Both the position numbers and the translations under genes were made by a program. The notes beneath the pieces are model-generated. The model saw only the letters and a list, made by a program, of their open reading frames with translations. It did no database searches and had not been told where the DNA came from. From an uncultured Sphingomonadales bacterium (lineage in GTDB: Bacteria > Pseudomonadota > Alphaproteobacteria > Sphingomonadales > Rhodothalassiaceae), in the NCBI GenBank assembly GCA_947499155.1, contig CANMND010000006.1, positions 62,001-126,000 on the forward strand: 64,000 bases of DNA, written 5' to 3'. This document shows, in pieces, positions 15,772 to 25,854 of the stretch (within the stretch, counting starts at the first letter, position 1; every line of letters starts with the position of its first letter).

Positions 15772-18273
15772 CTAAGATGGACAAAATCCCGTAAGCCTTT
15801 GAATTTCTTGAGCAAGATTCTGTAATTGGATCGGCTTTGTCAGGTGACTGTTCATTCCGGCTTCAGTTAATCTGGAGTCAGTTGTGTCTTCTGAATGTGA
15901 TGTCAGGGCAATAATCGGAATGCTAGATGACTGACATGTTAGTGCGCGAATTGCGCGAGTCGCTTCGATGCCGTCCATTTCCGGCATGTGGGTGTCCATC
16001 AAGATCATGTCATACTGGGAATCCTGCTGTACTTTATCAAGAGCCTTTGCCCCATTGTCTACGATGTCATACCGAATATTCCATCCGGATAAAATGGCGC
16101 ATATAAGCTGCTGGCTGACAATATTGTCCTCTGCGACGAGAATATAGGGCTGGCTTGCAGTGTTTTGTTTTATGACAGGGGACTTTTCTGGCTGAGCTGT
16201 ATTTGCCGTACGGTATCCATCTATAGCTTTTACAGGGATGCGAAACCAGAACCGGCTCCCTTCGCCCTCATCACTTTCAAAGCCAATCTGACCGTCCAGT
16301 CTGAGACATAATTGTCGGCAGATATGCAGGCCAAGGCCGGTTCCTCTGATGCCGCCTATTGATCCAATTCTGCCATGATTATATTGCTCAAAAAGTGTCT
16401 CTTTCATATTTTCAGGAATGCCTGGTCCTGTGTCTGATACTTCAAAATGCAGGTATATAATGCGTGATTTGGGAGTGCTATCGGGATGCGGGACGGCATT
16501 CACAAGAACCCGCACTGCACCTTTCTCCGTATATTTAATGGCGTTGGCAATTAGATTGAAAAGAATCTGCTGAATGCGGTTAGGGTCACCGAAAACCGTA
16601 TCAGGAACGAGGGAATCTACCGTAATGTCGAATTTCAGGCCCTTCTTTATGGCATTGGGTTCCCACAGGTCGTGGTAGCCATCAGCCAAGGTCCGGATGC
16701 TGAAATCGCGCGGTTCCAGCTCTACCCGTCCGGCTTCGATCTTTGCTATATCCAACAGGTCATTGAGGATGGTCAGCAAGGCGTCTCCTGCCTGGTATAT
16801 GGCACGTACTTGCCTGCTTTGTTCATTTGTCAGGTTTGAAGTCATCAGAATTTGGGCCATGCCCAATATGCCATTGAGTGGGGTGCGAACCTCATGACTT
16901 GTAGCCGCCAAAAGATCCGTTTTAGCTTTGTTAGCTTTTGCCAGCTCGTTTTTGGTGCGGATTAATTCTTTCGCTTTTGCAGATGTGGCTTTTCGCGCCA
17001 AAATGTTACTACGTAACAAAACGACCAGCCCAGCGATGATTAAAATCATTATTCCAAGGCCGGTTGCCGTTAATTGTCGTAATGACTGTTCACGAATGAG
17101 CTGGAGTTTTTGAATATGCTGATCCCTTGTCAGAAGGGCGATCTGATGCTCTTTTTCAGTCAGTCCGAATTCCGCCCGCAGTAAGGACAGCCTGCGCATG
17201 CTTTCACGTCTGAAGATTTCGTTCTTCAGTTTTAAGTGAGTTTCCAGAAGGCTTAATGCCTCATCAGGATTGCCTGCAGCCTTGGCGATCTGACTCAATA
17301 AAAGATGAGCATCCCTTATGCGGACATTGTCTTCGATTTGACGTGCTATGGCTATAAACGCATCTGCACCCGCCTTGGCACCATTCAGATCGTTTCGGGC
17401 GAGCGCGATCTTTGCCAGGCTTTCGTGGCTGTCGGCGAGAATAGTCTGGACCGATAACTCTTTGGCCAATTCATAACTTTGCTTTAGGAATGGCTCAGCT
17501 TCGTTATAGCGTCCAAGATTGGTCAAGGCTGCGCCAGTATTGAGGAAACTGTGCGCCATGAACAAGCGGCTGTTGTCTGCGATGGCAAGTTGTCGGGCTT
17601 CTTCCAGAACAATCAGCGCTTTTTCGGATGCCCCGGCCCTGATTAAGACCTGCGACTTGTTAATCAGGATGCGACTTAGGGATATGGACGCGCCAAAGGA
17701 CCGGGCTCTTTTCTCCACACGGCTGAAATGTTCGAGGGCACGGTCTAATTGTCCAGATAATCCGTTTAGGGTCGCTATGTTGGCCATTGATGCAAGGATA
17801 TCCTCCTCAAGACCAAGGTCAGTTCGAGCTTTCAAGGCTCTTTCAAACGCCAGATACGCCACATCAATATGGCCCAGACCAAATTGCGCGACGCCAAGCG
17901 CATCTTCCGCGTCTGCATAATAAACGCCGAAAATCTGTTCGGCTGTGGCGATATCTGTTGCTTTTACTCCGAAGTGTAGGGCCTCTTGATAGTTTCCCAG
18001 GCGAGCATGAGCACGGGCAATGATCCCTAGTGCTTTCAAGTGCAGGTTAGGGCTTGTGTCGTCAGTGGCAAGGTCCAGTGCCTGTGACGCCAGTATGATG
18101 GCTTGCGCGGGCTCCTTGTCTCGCGCAAGTAATGCTTCATGGATCAGGTCATCCACAGTTGATGGTGCCGCATTACCATCATGGAACGGCAGTAAAACAA
18201 GGGTAAAAAGTACGAGAAGCATGGAAAGCGTGCCATGCCGTCTGGATGCACCCTGAATGTTGTCCTTGATCAC
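15772..18273 (-). CDS. TPR-containing hybrid sensor histidine kinase
   Basis: Membrane-bound hybrid kinase of 833 aa with a GTG start (18273). A signal/anchor helix (residues about 15-35) leads into a periplasmic helical-repeat region of TPR type to about residue 370. Then come a coiled coil, a membrane helix (LTATGLGIMILIIAGLVVLL), a second coiled coil, and HisKA with the H-box ATSHEVRTPLNGILGM. HATPase_c has N, G1 and G2 boxes (NLIANAIKYTEKG, DTGPGIPENMKE, GTGLGLHICRQL), followed by a C-terminal receiver domain with the phospho-acceptor Asp in YDMILMDTHMPEMDG. No response regulator lies nearby, so the phosphate probably passes to an unlinked phosphotransfer protein. Signal unknown; the TPR sensor suggests protein or peptide binding in the periplasm. 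Confidence 0.92.
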   Translation of the reverse strand: MIKDNIQGASRRHGTLSMLLVLFTLVLLPFHDGNAAPSTVDDLIHEALLARDKEPAQAIILASQALDLATDDTSPNLHLKALGIIARAHARLGNYQEALHFGVKATDIATAEQIFGVYYADAEDALGVAQFGLGHIDVAYLAFERALKARTDLGLEEDILASMANIATLNGLSGQLDRALEHFSRVEKRARSFGASISLSRILINKSQVLIRAGASEKALIVLEEARQLAIADNSRLFMAHSFLNTGAALTNLGRYNEAEPFLKQSYELAKELSVQTILADSHESLAKIALARNDLNGAKAGADAFIAIARQIEDNVRIRDAHLLLSQIAKAAGNPDEALSLLETHLKLKNEIFRRESMRRLSLLRAEFGLTEKEHQIALLTRDQHIQKLQLIREQSLRQLTATGLGIMILIIAGLVVLLRSNILARKATSAKAKELIRTKNELAKANKAKTDLLAATSHEVRTPLNGILGMAQILMTSNLTNEQSRQVRAIYQAGDALLTILNDLLDIAKIEAGRVELEPRDFSIRTLADGYHDLWEPNAIKKGLKFDITVDSLVPDTVFGDPNRIQQILFNLIANAIKYTEKGAVRVLVNAVPHPDSTPKSRIIYLHFEVSDTGPGIPENMKETLFEQYNHGRIGSIGGIRGTGLGLHICRQLCLRLDGQIGFESDEGEGSRFWFRIPVKAIDGYRTANTAQPEKSPVIKQNTASQPYILVAEDNIVSQQLICAILSGWNIRYDIVDNGAKALDKVQQDSQYDMILMDTHMPEMDGIEATRAIRALTCQSSSIPIIALTSHSEDTTDSRLTEAGMNSHLTKPIQLQNLAQEIQRLTGFCPS

Positions 18274-18410
18274 GTAATTGAAGCCTTGTCGCCGCTGGAT
18301 TTATTTTATTCTGAAGAGTCGCAGCGGGGGGTTTCGAAAGCTTTAACAAGGCAGAGGAATTTCAACTATCAGGTGATTAAGTCTCTTTTTCCATTATGAA
18401 TGGAGCTAAA

Positions 18411-18447
18411 GCATGGGGCTTTCCGGATTTAATCCAGTGCCCCATGC
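18411..18447 (-). terminator. Stem-loop after the M2 peptidase gene
   Basis: GCATGGGGC (18411-18419) pairs perfectly with GCCCCATGC (18439-18447) around a 19-nt loop. It lies 22 bases beyond the peptidase stop and is followed on the minus strand by TTTAGC, so the T tract is weak. Confidence 0.5.
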
Positions 18448-18468
18448 CGATATGTTTGATTAATTCGT

Positions 18469-20367
18469 TTACCAACCGCAGCTACGGTCGGCGTTTTGTT
18501 CATCAAGCCATGTCTTCAATGGTGCGAAATAGCTTTGGATTGCGGTGGCGTCAGCCTCACCTTTGCCGGTGAAGGCAGCCAGAGCTTCTTGCCATGTATG
18601 CGACGCACCCATTTCCATCATTTCATTGAACTTTTCACCAACGGCTTCGTTGCCATAGATTGAACAGCGGTGAAGTGGCCCTTCCCAACCAGCCAAATCG
18701 CAAGCAGCCTTTTGGAACTGGAACTGGAAAATATGGGCAAGGAAATAGCGCATATAAGGTGTATTGCCGGGGATATGGAATTTTGCACCCGGATCAAAAG
18801 CATCCACAGGACGGGTGTCCGGAGCCCCTACACCCTGATATTCCTCACGGAGTTTCCACCATCCAGCATTATAGTCTGCAGGTGTCAGCTCTCCGGAAAA
18901 GACTTGCCAGCGCCATTTGTCAACCATGAGTCCAAAGGGTAGAAAAGCAACTTTGTCCATGGCTTGCCTTAGCAGAATACCAAGGTCTGCATCTTCGGGC
19001 GGCAAGGTCTCCAGAAGGCCGATTTCCTGGAGATACCCTGGTGTGATTGACAGGGCAATCATGTCACCAATGGCTTCATGGAAACCGTCATTGGGGTCAC
19101 CACGGAACAGGGGATCCTGAATGGAATAGGCACGTTGATAGATATTGTGGCCGATTTCATGATGGACGGTCTGGAAGTCTTCCGCATCCACCTTGATACA
19201 CATTTTAATGCGGATATCGTCCTTGTCGTCGAGGTTCCAGGCAGATGCATGGCAGACCACGTCACGGTCAGCGGGCTTTAGGAACAAGGAGCGCTCGTAA
19301 AAAGTTTCGGGCAGGGCGTCAAAACCAAGGGACGTGAAAAACGTCTCAGCGGTTTTTACCATGTCCATGGCGTCATAGCCTTTGGCATTCAGCAACGCGG
19401 TGAGGTCATAACCGCTGGCCATGGTGTCCGGCGCGACAAGATCATATATATTGCCCCATTGTTGCGCCCACATGTTCCCCAGAAGATGCGCTGGAATGGG
19501 CTGGTCCAATGGAACCACGTCATTGCCATAAGTTTCATTCAGCTTTGCCCGAACATGACACTGCAAGGCGTTATAAAGGGGTTTCACTTCTCCCCACAGC
19601 CTGTCCACATCCTCGGCAAAGGCATCCGCTTCCATATCATAATTGGACCGCCACATCGCTCCGACATCAGCAAAGCCCAATCCTTCTGCCCCTGCATTGG
19701 CGATTTCCACCATGCGGGCATATTTGGGAGCCATAGGCACGGATACGGTCCGCCAGCCTTCCCATGCTTCCAGAAGTTCACCGGGATTACGCGATGAGGT
19801 GATGACTGCTTCCAGTTCAGTCAGGGACAAACAGCCATCTTCGCGGGCGTAGGATTGAAGCAGAGAGCCATCCCCTTCAGGACAGTATTTTCCCTTGCCG
19901 TAAGATGCTTCAAGATCCGTTGTGATCTGGGCGAGTTCTGCTGTTGCTTTCGTATCGCCTTGAGGCGCAGGCAGGGTGAGGCCAAGCCGCAAAAGCTTGA
20001 TCTTGCGGGCGACGTCGTCAGGTAAATCCAGGTCACGATAAGTACTGGCTTCCTGCGCAAGGTCCACACCCAGCGTCGTCATTTTTTCGGAACTTTTTGC
20101 TGCCAGCCAATTTGTGTCATAGGAAATGAAATTGGCATTGACCCAGGCCGTTCGTGCTGCCGCCTCTGATTCACGTGCCAGAGTTTCTTCTGCGCGGGCT
20201 ACAAAGGCGGTGGCATCGGCCACGGTTGGCGCTGCTTCCTCCTTGTCCATTTCCACATTCACGCTTGTGTCACAGGCGGATATTGCAAAAATGGCGGCTG
20301 CACCAAGCACGATAAGTGATGCGTTCCCCAGTTGTCTCTTCATTGGTCCCAAGCTCCATGCTTTCAT
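18469..20367 (-). CDS. M2-family zinc metallopeptidase lipoprotein (ACE-like)
   Basis: Peptidyl-dipeptidase A family enzyme of 632 aa, comparable to bacterial ACE homologues. It is exported as a lipoprotein: the signal ends in a lipobox with Cys at about residue 32 (FAISAC), and mature residues are acidic. The gluzincin zinc site HEIGH lies near residue 400 (TVHHEIGHNIYQRAY), with the third ligand Glu in GFHEAIGDMIALS about 25 residues later, as the family requires. The ATG at 20367 has AGAGGG upstream; an internal ATG at 20343 would also give a signal peptide. The gene is monocistronic and divergent from uvrB. The product probably trims dipeptides from peptides in the periplasm. Confidence 0.93.
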   Translation of the reverse strand: MKAWSLGPMKRQLGNASLIVLGAAAIFAISACDTSVNVEMDKEEAAPTVADATAFVARAEETLARESEAAARTAWVNANFISYDTNWLAAKSSEKMTTLGVDLAQEASTYRDLDLPDDVARKIKLLRLGLTLPAPQGDTKATAELAQITTDLEASYGKGKYCPEGDGSLLQSYAREDGCLSLTELEAVITSSRNPGELLEAWEGWRTVSVPMAPKYARMVEIANAGAEGLGFADVGAMWRSNYDMEADAFAEDVDRLWGEVKPLYNALQCHVRAKLNETYGNDVVPLDQPIPAHLLGNMWAQQWGNIYDLVAPDTMASGYDLTALLNAKGYDAMDMVKTAETFFTSLGFDALPETFYERSLFLKPADRDVVCHASAWNLDDKDDIRIKMCIKVDAEDFQTVHHEIGHNIYQRAYSIQDPLFRGDPNDGFHEAIGDMIALSITPGYLQEIGLLETLPPEDADLGILLRQAMDKVAFLPFGLMVDKWRWQVFSGELTPADYNAGWWKLREEYQGVGAPDTRPVDAFDPGAKFHIPGNTPYMRYFLAHIFQFQFQKAACDLAGWEGPLHRCSIYGNEAVGEKFNEMMEMGASHTWQEALAAFTGKGEADATAIQSYFAPLKTWLDEQNADRSCGW

Positions 20368-20497
20368 GTCGCCCTCTTAAGACGGGCTTTGTGTCGCCAC
20401 AGTGGAAACCCTTGGCAGGGCTCTTGTCAACGGATAGAGGGAAAATTCATGATAGGCTCGACTTCACAAGTCGTGGCGCCGTCCCCATAATGTAGGC

Positions 20498-22693
20498 ATG
20501 TCCATGTCCATCAGCCGTCATAATACTACAGAATCCTTGTCCCGTCTTCGCCGACCTGCACTGCCGGAAAAGTCAGAAGGCGGTATCGCGTTTGAATTGG
20601 AGTCTGAATATCAACCTTCAGGTGACCAGCCCAATGCGATTGCGGCTCTGGTGGAAGGGGTGAATGACAAGGAAGATAGCCAGGTCCTGCTCGGAGTTAC
20701 AGGATCAGGCAAGACCTTTACCATGGCGCAGATTATCGCCAGGACCCAACGGCCCACGCTCATTCTTGCGCCCAATAAAACCCTGGCAGCCCAGCTTTAT
20801 GGGGAATTCAAAAGCTTCTTTCCCAATAATGCGGTGGAATATTTCGTCAGCTACTATGATTATTACCAACCGGAAGCCTATGTGCCCCGGACCGACACCT
20901 ACATTGAAAAAGAATCAGCGATCAACGAACAGATCGACCGTATGCGCCACTCCGCCACGCGGGCCTTGCTTGAACGTGACGATGTGATCATCGTGGCATC
21001 GGTGTCATGCATTTATGGTATCGGGTCTGTTGAGACCTATTCCAACATGACATTAAAAATTTCTGTGGGCGATGTGGTTGATAATCGGGCCTTGCTACGA
21101 CAGCTTGTAGCTCTTCAGTATAAACGAAATGACCAGGCATTTCAGCGCGGGACTTTCCGGGTACGTGGCGACCTGATCGAAGTTTTCCCGTCCCATCTGG
21201 AAGACCGTGCCTGGCGCTTGTCCATGTTTGGGGATGATGTGGAAAGCATTCAGGAATTTGACCCCCTGACCGGTGAGAGATACCGGGCGATGGAAGAGGT
21301 TAAACTCTACGCCAATTCTCACTATGTAACGCCGAAGCCGACGCTGGATCAGGCGATCAAGCACATAAAAATTGATCTGGTTGAGCAGATAAAAGCATTT
21401 GAAAAAGTTGATAAACTGCTTGAGGCACAACGGATTGAGCAGCGCACCCGCTTTGACCTGGAAATGATGGCGGCAACCGGTGCCTGTCCTGGGATCGAGA
21501 ACTATTCCCGCTATCTGTCCGGGCGCAATCCGGGCGAGCCGCCACCGACATTATTTGAATATCTGCCGGACAACGCCTTGTTATTCGTTGATGAAAGCCA
21601 TGTGACAGTGCCGCAACTGGGTGGAATGGCGCGAGGCGACCTGAAGCGCAAGGCGACACTGGCTGAATTCGGATTTCGCTTGCCTGCGTGCGTTGATAAC
21701 CGTCCTTTGCGCTTTGAAGAATGGAACGCCATGCGTCCACAATCCTTGTTTGTGTCGGCGACACCAGGGCCGTGGGAGTTGGAGCAGACCGGTGGCGTTT
21801 TTGTCGAACAAGTGATCCGTCCCACAGGGCTTGTTGATCCGCCGGTGGAAATCCGCCCGGTGGAATATCAGGTGGATGACCTGATGGCGGAAGCGCGCCT
21901 GATGGCCAAAAAGGGCATGCGGGTTCTGGTCACCACTTTGACAAAGCGCATGGCGGAAGATCTTACCGAATATCTGCATGAAAATGGTGTTCGTGTCCGA
22001 TATATGCATTCTGATATCGATACAGTGGAGCGCATAGAACTGATCCGCGATCTGCGGCTTGGCGTTTATGATGTGCTGGTTGGAATCAACCTGTTACGGG
22101 AAGGGCTGGATATCCCGGAATGCGGGCTTGTCGCCATATTGGATGCGGACAAGGAAGGATTCTTGCGGTCTGAAACGTCGCTTATCCAGACCATCGGCCG
22201 GGCTGCACGTAATGTGGATGGCCGGGTCATTCTTTATGCGGACAAACGTACCGGCTCGATCGACCGAGCCTTGTCAGAAACCGAACGGCGCAGAACCAAA
22301 CAACTGGCCTATAATAAAGAGCATAACATTACACCACAATCCATCAAGCGGGGCATCTCCGATGTTATGGCTCATGTGGCCAATGCGGATTATATGACGA
22401 TTGGTACGGGCGTGGATGACAGCCTGAACCGTACTGGCGACAATCTGAATACAGTAATTGCCGACCTTGAAAAGCGCATGCGCGAGGCTGCCGGAAATCT
22501 TGAGTTTGAGGAGGCAGCGCGTCTTCGTGATGAACTGAAACGTCTGGAAGATGCAGATATTGGCATTTTGTCTGGTGCCTTGACGAAAATGCGCCCGCGT
22601 GACAACCGGCCTTCACAAACAGGCAAAGGCCGCTCAACAGCCGGCCGCCCCGGCACCCGCACCTACAATGCCAAAGCCAAACCAAAATGGTGA
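20498..22693 (+). CDS. uvrB: UvrABC excinuclease subunit B
   Basis: DNA damage-recognition helicase of nucleotide excision repair, loaded by UvrA and recruiting UvrC. Length 731 aa. Motifs: Walker [14 protein letters not shown] near residue 67, the beta-hairpin region with [20 protein letters not shown], helicase motif [12 protein letters not shown], motifs V/VI ([32 protein letters not shown]), and a C-terminal UVR domain ([27 protein letters not shown]) for UvrC contact. A basic, Pro/Thr-rich tail follows, common in alphaproteobacterial UvrB. No SOS box was evident by eye upstream. Confidence 0.97.
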   Translation: MSMSISRHNTTESLSRLRRPALPEKSEGGIAFELESEYQPSGDQPNAIAALVEGVNDKEDSQVLLGVTGSGKTFTMAQIIARTQRPTLILAPNKTLAAQLYGEFKSFFPNNAVEYFVSYYDYYQPEAYVPRTDTYIEKESAINEQIDRMRHSATRALLERDDVIIVASVSCIYGIGSVETYSNMTLKISVGDVVDNRALLRQLVALQYKRNDQAFQRGTFRVRGDLIEVFPSHLEDRAWRLSMFGDDVESIQEFDPLTGERYRAMEEVKLYANSHYVTPKPTLDQAIKHIKIDLVEQIKAFEKVDKLLEAQRIEQRTRFDLEMMAATGACPGIENYSRYLSGRNPGEPPPTLFEYLPDNALLFVDESHVTVPQLGGMARGDLKRKATLAEFGFRLPACVDNRPLRFEEWNAMRPQSLFVSATPGPWELEQTGGVFVEQVIRPTGLVDPPVEIRPVEYQVDDLMAEARLMAKKGMRVLVTTLTKRMAEDLTEYLHENGVRVRYMHSDIDTVERIELIRDLRLGVYDVLVGINLLREGLDIPECGLVAILDADKEGFLRSETSLIQTIGRAARNVDGRVILYADKRTGSIDRALSETERRRTKQLAYNKEHNITPQSIKRGISDVMAHVANADYMTIGTGVDDSLNRTGDNLNTVIADLEKRMREAAGNLEFEEAARLRDELKRLEDADIGILSGALTKMRPRDNRPSQTGKGRSTAGRPGTRTYNAKAKPKW

Positions 22694-22723
22694 GGTAACG
22701 GGCTGTTTTTTAAAGCCGCCGTC

Positions 22724-22746
22724 ATTTCATGGCTTGACCATGGAAT
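22724..22746. repeat. REP-like palindrome, CTTGA loop
   Basis: ATTTCATGG (22724-22732), loop CTTGA, CCATGGAAT (22738-22746), flanked by GTC and CCAT. It is the same family as the elements around the CRISPR array, with one mismatch in the stem. It is single, lying downstream of uvrB. Confidence 0.75.
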
Positions 22747-22828
22747 CCATCTACACGAATGGCGGGCTTGAAAAGCTCGCATCAGTAAGTCATTCTTTTA
22801 TTGACAGACACTTAGCGCCGAAGAACAG

Positions 22829-22845
22829 ATCAGGTCACACCTGAT
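22829..22845. promoter_or_regulatory. Palindrome upstream of the VOC gene, possible operator
   Basis: ATCAGGT-CAC-ACCTGAT, a perfect 7-bp inverted repeat with a 3-bp centre, about 100 bases before the VOC start. TTGACA at 22801-22806 could be a -35 box, but no good -10 lies at the right distance. Confidence 0.35.
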
Positions 22846-22941
22846 TTGCTGACATGATAATCCATCCAGCCTTTATCGCGGTGTCGCACCCGAATGGCCT
22901 GCGTACAGGCTAGCATAAAAGTAATAAAAGGATTTTTTCTC

Positions 22942-23322
22942 ATGATCGGCTATGTGACAATTGGCACCAACGATCTGCAAAAGGCAGCGGCATTTTTTGA
23001 TGATTTGCTGTCTATGGTCGGGGCAACCCGGACGATGAGTACGGAGAGGTTCATCGCGTGGGGCAAGGGACGGAAAGATACCGGGCTTGGTGTGACCATG
23101 CCATTCGACGGCAATCCAGCGACTGTAGGCAATGGCGTTATGGTCGCCCTGGAAGCACTGGGTCGCCCACAAGTGGATGCAGTTTACAAAAAGGCACTGG
23201 CGCTCGGGGCGACAGATGAAGGTGCGCCGGGTCTGCGTGAAGATGGGCCGCCTAATTTTTATGCCGGATATTTCCGCGATCTTGACGGAAACAAATTCAA
23301 TATTTTCACGATGGCTGCCTGA
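22942..23322 (+). CDS. VOC-family (glyoxalase/bleomycin-resistance fold) protein
   Basis: Small cytoplasmic protein of 126 aa with the betaalphabetabetabeta layout of one VOC subunit: MIGYVTIGTNDLQKAAAFFDDLLSM at the N-terminus and YFRDLDGNKFNIF at the C-terminus, where a conserved Glu/Asp-type ligand position lies. The frame is open 48 bases further up, but ATG 22942 has AAAGG ten bases ahead and starts directly at the first VOC strand. Family members include dioxygenases, lyases and resistance proteins; nothing here identifies the substrate. Confidence 0.85.
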   Translation: MIGYVTIGTNDLQKAAAFFDDLLSMVGATRTMSTERFIAWGKGRKDTGLGVTMPFDGNPATVGNGVMVALEALGRPQVDAVYKKALALGATDEGAPGLREDGPPNFYAGYFRDLDGNKFNIFTMAA

Positions 23323-23396
23323 AAATCCTCGTATTTTGACAAGACAGATAAACCTGTGACTTGACAGCGAGTGTGAGGAGCGGCTTTGTCTTTGTC

Positions 23397-24311
23397 ATGC
23401 TGGAACAAGTGAAAACACCGGACAGTGTTGTGGGCTGGGTGGGGCGAATGCCGCGCCCGGTTCGTCCTTATCTTCGTCTCATACGTGCCGACCGGCCTGC
23501 TGGTTTCTGGCTGTTGCTGTGGCCGTGCCTTTGGTCTGTTGCCTTCGCAATTTCTCCTGATCATTTTGATTTTTGGCGTTTTTGTGCGCTGTTTTTTATA
23601 GGCGCCATCCTGATGCGCGGGGCAGGCTGCACCTGGAATGACATTGTTGACCGCAAAATGGATGCCGCTGTTGCACGGACCGCCATGCGCCCCATACCGG
23701 CAGGTGAAGTCAGTGTTGTGCAGGCCTTGTTGTTTGCTGTCGGGTTAAGCCTTGCAGGACTTCTTGTCCTGCTGGCGTTCAACAGTTTCACAATCTGGCT
23801 TGGTATCTTGTCCCTTGTGCCGGTTGCCATTTACCCCTTCGCCAAGCGCGTTACCAACTGGCCGCAAGCGGTGCTGGGGCTTACTTTCAACTGGGGTGCG
23901 CTGATGGGCTGGGCCGCAGTATATGGCAGCCTGTCTGCTGCTCCTTTGGTTTTATATGCGGCTGCGTTTTTTTGGACGCTTGGATATGACACCATCTATG
24001 CCCATCAGGATAAGGAAGATGATGCGATAATCGGCGTAAAGTCCACGGCCTTGAAACTGGGCCATAGGACAAAGCCGTGGCTGGTCGGATTTTATGGCGT
24101 GTTCTTGGGTGGCGCCCTGATTGCGGGTTTGTTGGCCGGTTTGGGTTGGGGCTATTACGTTGGTCTCATTTTTCTTGCCCTTCATCTGTTGTGGCAGATA
24201 AAGGCCGTGGCTATCGACGATCCTGCCCGGTGCCTGCTGGTCTTTCGCTCCAACAGCATCATTGGCTGGATTGTCTTTTTGTCAGCTATTGCAGGTCAAT
24301 TGACAGCCTAA
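23397..24311 (+). CDS. ubiA: 4-hydroxybenzoate polyprenyltransferase
   Basis: Integral membrane prenyltransferase attaching the polyprenyl tail to 4-hydroxybenzoate in ubiquinone synthesis. From the ATG at 23397 it is 304 aa; upstream TTG (23361) and GTG (23373) codons in frame are alternatives, and GAGGAG at 23375 is rather far from the ATG. The first Asp-rich motif (NDIVDRKMDAAVARTAMRP) and the second (DTIYAHQDKEDD) that bind Mg-diphosphate are intact, and 8-9 hydrophobic helices are visible. The protein opens with VRPYLRLIRADRPAGFWLLLWP, typical of UbiA rather than of haem or chlorophyll homologues. Confidence 0.93.
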   Translation: MLEQVKTPDSVVGWVGRMPRPVRPYLRLIRADRPAGFWLLLWPCLWSVAFAISPDHFDFWRFCALFFIGAILMRGAGCTWNDIVDRKMDAAVARTAMRPIPAGEVSVVQALLFAVGLSLAGLLVLLAFNSFTIWLGILSLVPVAIYPFAKRVTNWPQAVLGLTFNWGALMGWAAVYGSLSAAPLVLYAAAFFWTLGYDTIYAHQDKEDDAIIGVKSTALKLGHRTKPWLVGFYGVFLGGALIAGLLAGLGWGYYVGLIFLALHLLWQIKAVAIDDPARCLLVFRSNSIIGWIVFLSAIAGQLTA

Positions 24312-24442
24312 TCATCAAAGTCTGGCCTATTTATCCTGATTTAACAGTGGAAAGGAGATTTTCGTCCTTGTCGCAGTGCAGCATCAGGGGTAGAGCATGG
24401 CCCATTGTTGCTTTGTGACGCTAAGCTGAATGGAGTTGAGTC

Positions 24443-24970
24443 ATGGATATATCGAAAATTTCATTGGGTAAAAATCCGCCCTGGGATGTGAATGTGATTG
24501 TTGAGGTCCCAGTCGGATCTGAGCCGGTAAAATATGAAATGGATAAAGACTCCGGCGCTCTTTATGTAGACCGCATATTACATACAGCCATGCGGTATCC
24601 ATGCAATTACGGCTTTATCCCGCACACGCTGGCTGAAGATAATGACCCGGTTGATGTGTTAATCGCTAATCGTACGCCGATTATGCCAGGTGCTGTTGTG
24701 CGTTGTCGCCCAATCGGTGTCCTTGAAATGGAAGATGATGGCGGTATCGATGCCAAGATTTTGGCACTGCCGGATGACCGGCTTACACCTTTCTACAAAG
24801 GTACAAAGTGCTATTCGGAGTTGCCGCAGATTCTGTTAGACCAGATTTCTCACTTTTTTGAGCATTATAAAGATCTGGAAAGTGAGAAATGGACGAAAAT
24901 CAAGGGCTGGAAGGGCGCTGATGTGGCGGCACAAACAATCGCTGAAGCCATTGCCCGCTATAATGCCTGA
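24443..24970 (+). CDS. ppa: Inorganic pyrophosphatase
   Basis: Soluble family I pyrophosphatase, 175 aa, hydrolysing PPi from biosynthetic reactions. The metal-binding signature appears as EDNDPVDVL near residue 66, together with [14 protein letters not shown] and the Lys/Tyr residues of the C-terminal half ([12 protein letters not shown]). A good ribosome site (GGAG) precedes the ATG, and a strong terminator follows at 24981, so it is transcribed alone or as the end of a unit with ubiA. Confidence 0.96.
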   Translation: MDISKISLGKNPPWDVNVIVEVPVGSEPVKYEMDKDSGALYVDRILHTAMRYPCNYGFIPHTLAEDNDPVDVLIANRTPIMPGAVVRCRPIGVLEMEDDGGIDAKILALPDDRLTPFYKGTKCYSELPQILLDQISHFFEHYKDLESEKWTKIKGWKGADVAAQTIAEAIARYNA

Positions 24971-24980
24971 GTGAAACAAG

Positions 24981-25010
24981 GCCTGCCCTTTAGGGGGGCG
25001 GGCTTTTCTT
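24981..25010 (+). terminator. Rho-independent terminator of ppa
   Basis: GCCTGCCC (24981-24988) pairs with GGGCGGGC (24996-25003) with one G-T pair, then TTTTCTT. It lies 10 bases after the ppa stop. Confidence 0.85.
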
Positions 25011-25063
25011 CTGAAGTGGAATGTTCTGGCGTATTGTGAGGCAGACCTCATCTGGTTTTGTGA

Positions 25064-25810
25064 TCAGTCGTCTGATGGCGGCATCAGGTGCCATCCCTCT
25101 GCGCTAAGGCGCTCCAGCGGAGAAAATTGGCGCTTATAAGCCATTTTGGGACTGCTTTTGATCCAGTAACCGAGATAGAGATTACGCAGATTAAGACTGG
25201 TTGTCCGCTGTACATGGTCCAGTATCATGTGGGTTCCAAGTGAGCGCCTTTTGTCTTCTGGATCATAAAAGCTGTAAACCATTGACAAGCCATCGGACAT
25301 GACGTCGGTCAGAGCAACCCCGACCAGTCGCCCAGCGGTTTCGCTATCTTCTTGGGGCAGTCGGTATTCTATCAGAATAGTGGGGACAGGACTGTTTTCC
25401 ACCATCTCACCATAATCGGTATAGGTCATGTCAGCCATACCGCCAGACTTGTGTCTTGCCATTAGATATCTGTTAAGCAACTGGTACTGTTCTTCTGTAA
25501 TTGTCGTGCTGCAAACGGTAGCAATCAAGTCACGATTGCGGTTCACAATCCGACGCATGCTTCTGCTCATTTGAAACTGGTCGGCGACGACGCGGACTGA
25601 AATACAGGCATTGCACTGATCACAGGCAGGGCGGTAGGTGACCGACTGGCTACGACGAAATCCAACACGTGACAGGGCTTCATTGAGTGCCGCTGCGTCC
25701 ATTCCATTGAGATGGGTGAAGACCTTGCGCTCCATCCGATTGTCCAGATAGGGGCAGGCCGTTGGTGCGGTCACATAAAATTGCGGAAACTGTTGAAATT
25801 GGTCGGTCAC
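25064..25810 (-). CDS. bpt: Aspartate/glutamate leucyltransferase (bacterial Ate/Bpt)
   Basis: Leucyl/arginyl-tRNA-protein transferase of 248 aa that adds a destabilising N-terminal residue to proteins beginning with Asp or Glu, feeding them to the ClpS-ClpAP N-end-rule pathway. Hallmarks: CPYLDNRMERKVFTHL, the Cys pair in YRPACDQCNACISVRV, SMVYSFYDPEDKRRSLGTHM and YLGYWIKSSPKMAYK. The start is GTG (25810). Alphaproteobacterial members are usually annotated arginyltransferase, although the Bpt clade uses leucyl-tRNA; I cannot decide the aminoacyl specificity. Confidence 0.92.
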   Translation of the reverse strand: MTDQFQQFPQFYVTAPTACPYLDNRMERKVFTHLNGMDAAALNEALSRVGFRRSQSVTYRPACDQCNACISVRVVADQFQMSRSMRRIVNRNRDLIATVCSTTITEEQYQLLNRYLMARHKSGGMADMTYTDYGEMVENSPVPTILIEYRLPQEDSETAGRLVGVALTDVMSDGLSMVYSFYDPEDKRRSLGTHMILDHVQRTTSLNLRNLYLGYWIKSSPKMAYKRQFSPLERLSAEGWHLMPPSDD

Positions 25811-25854
25811 AAATTATGCCTGTTCAATTCTGGTTGGGTCCGTGCCATGCGCGC

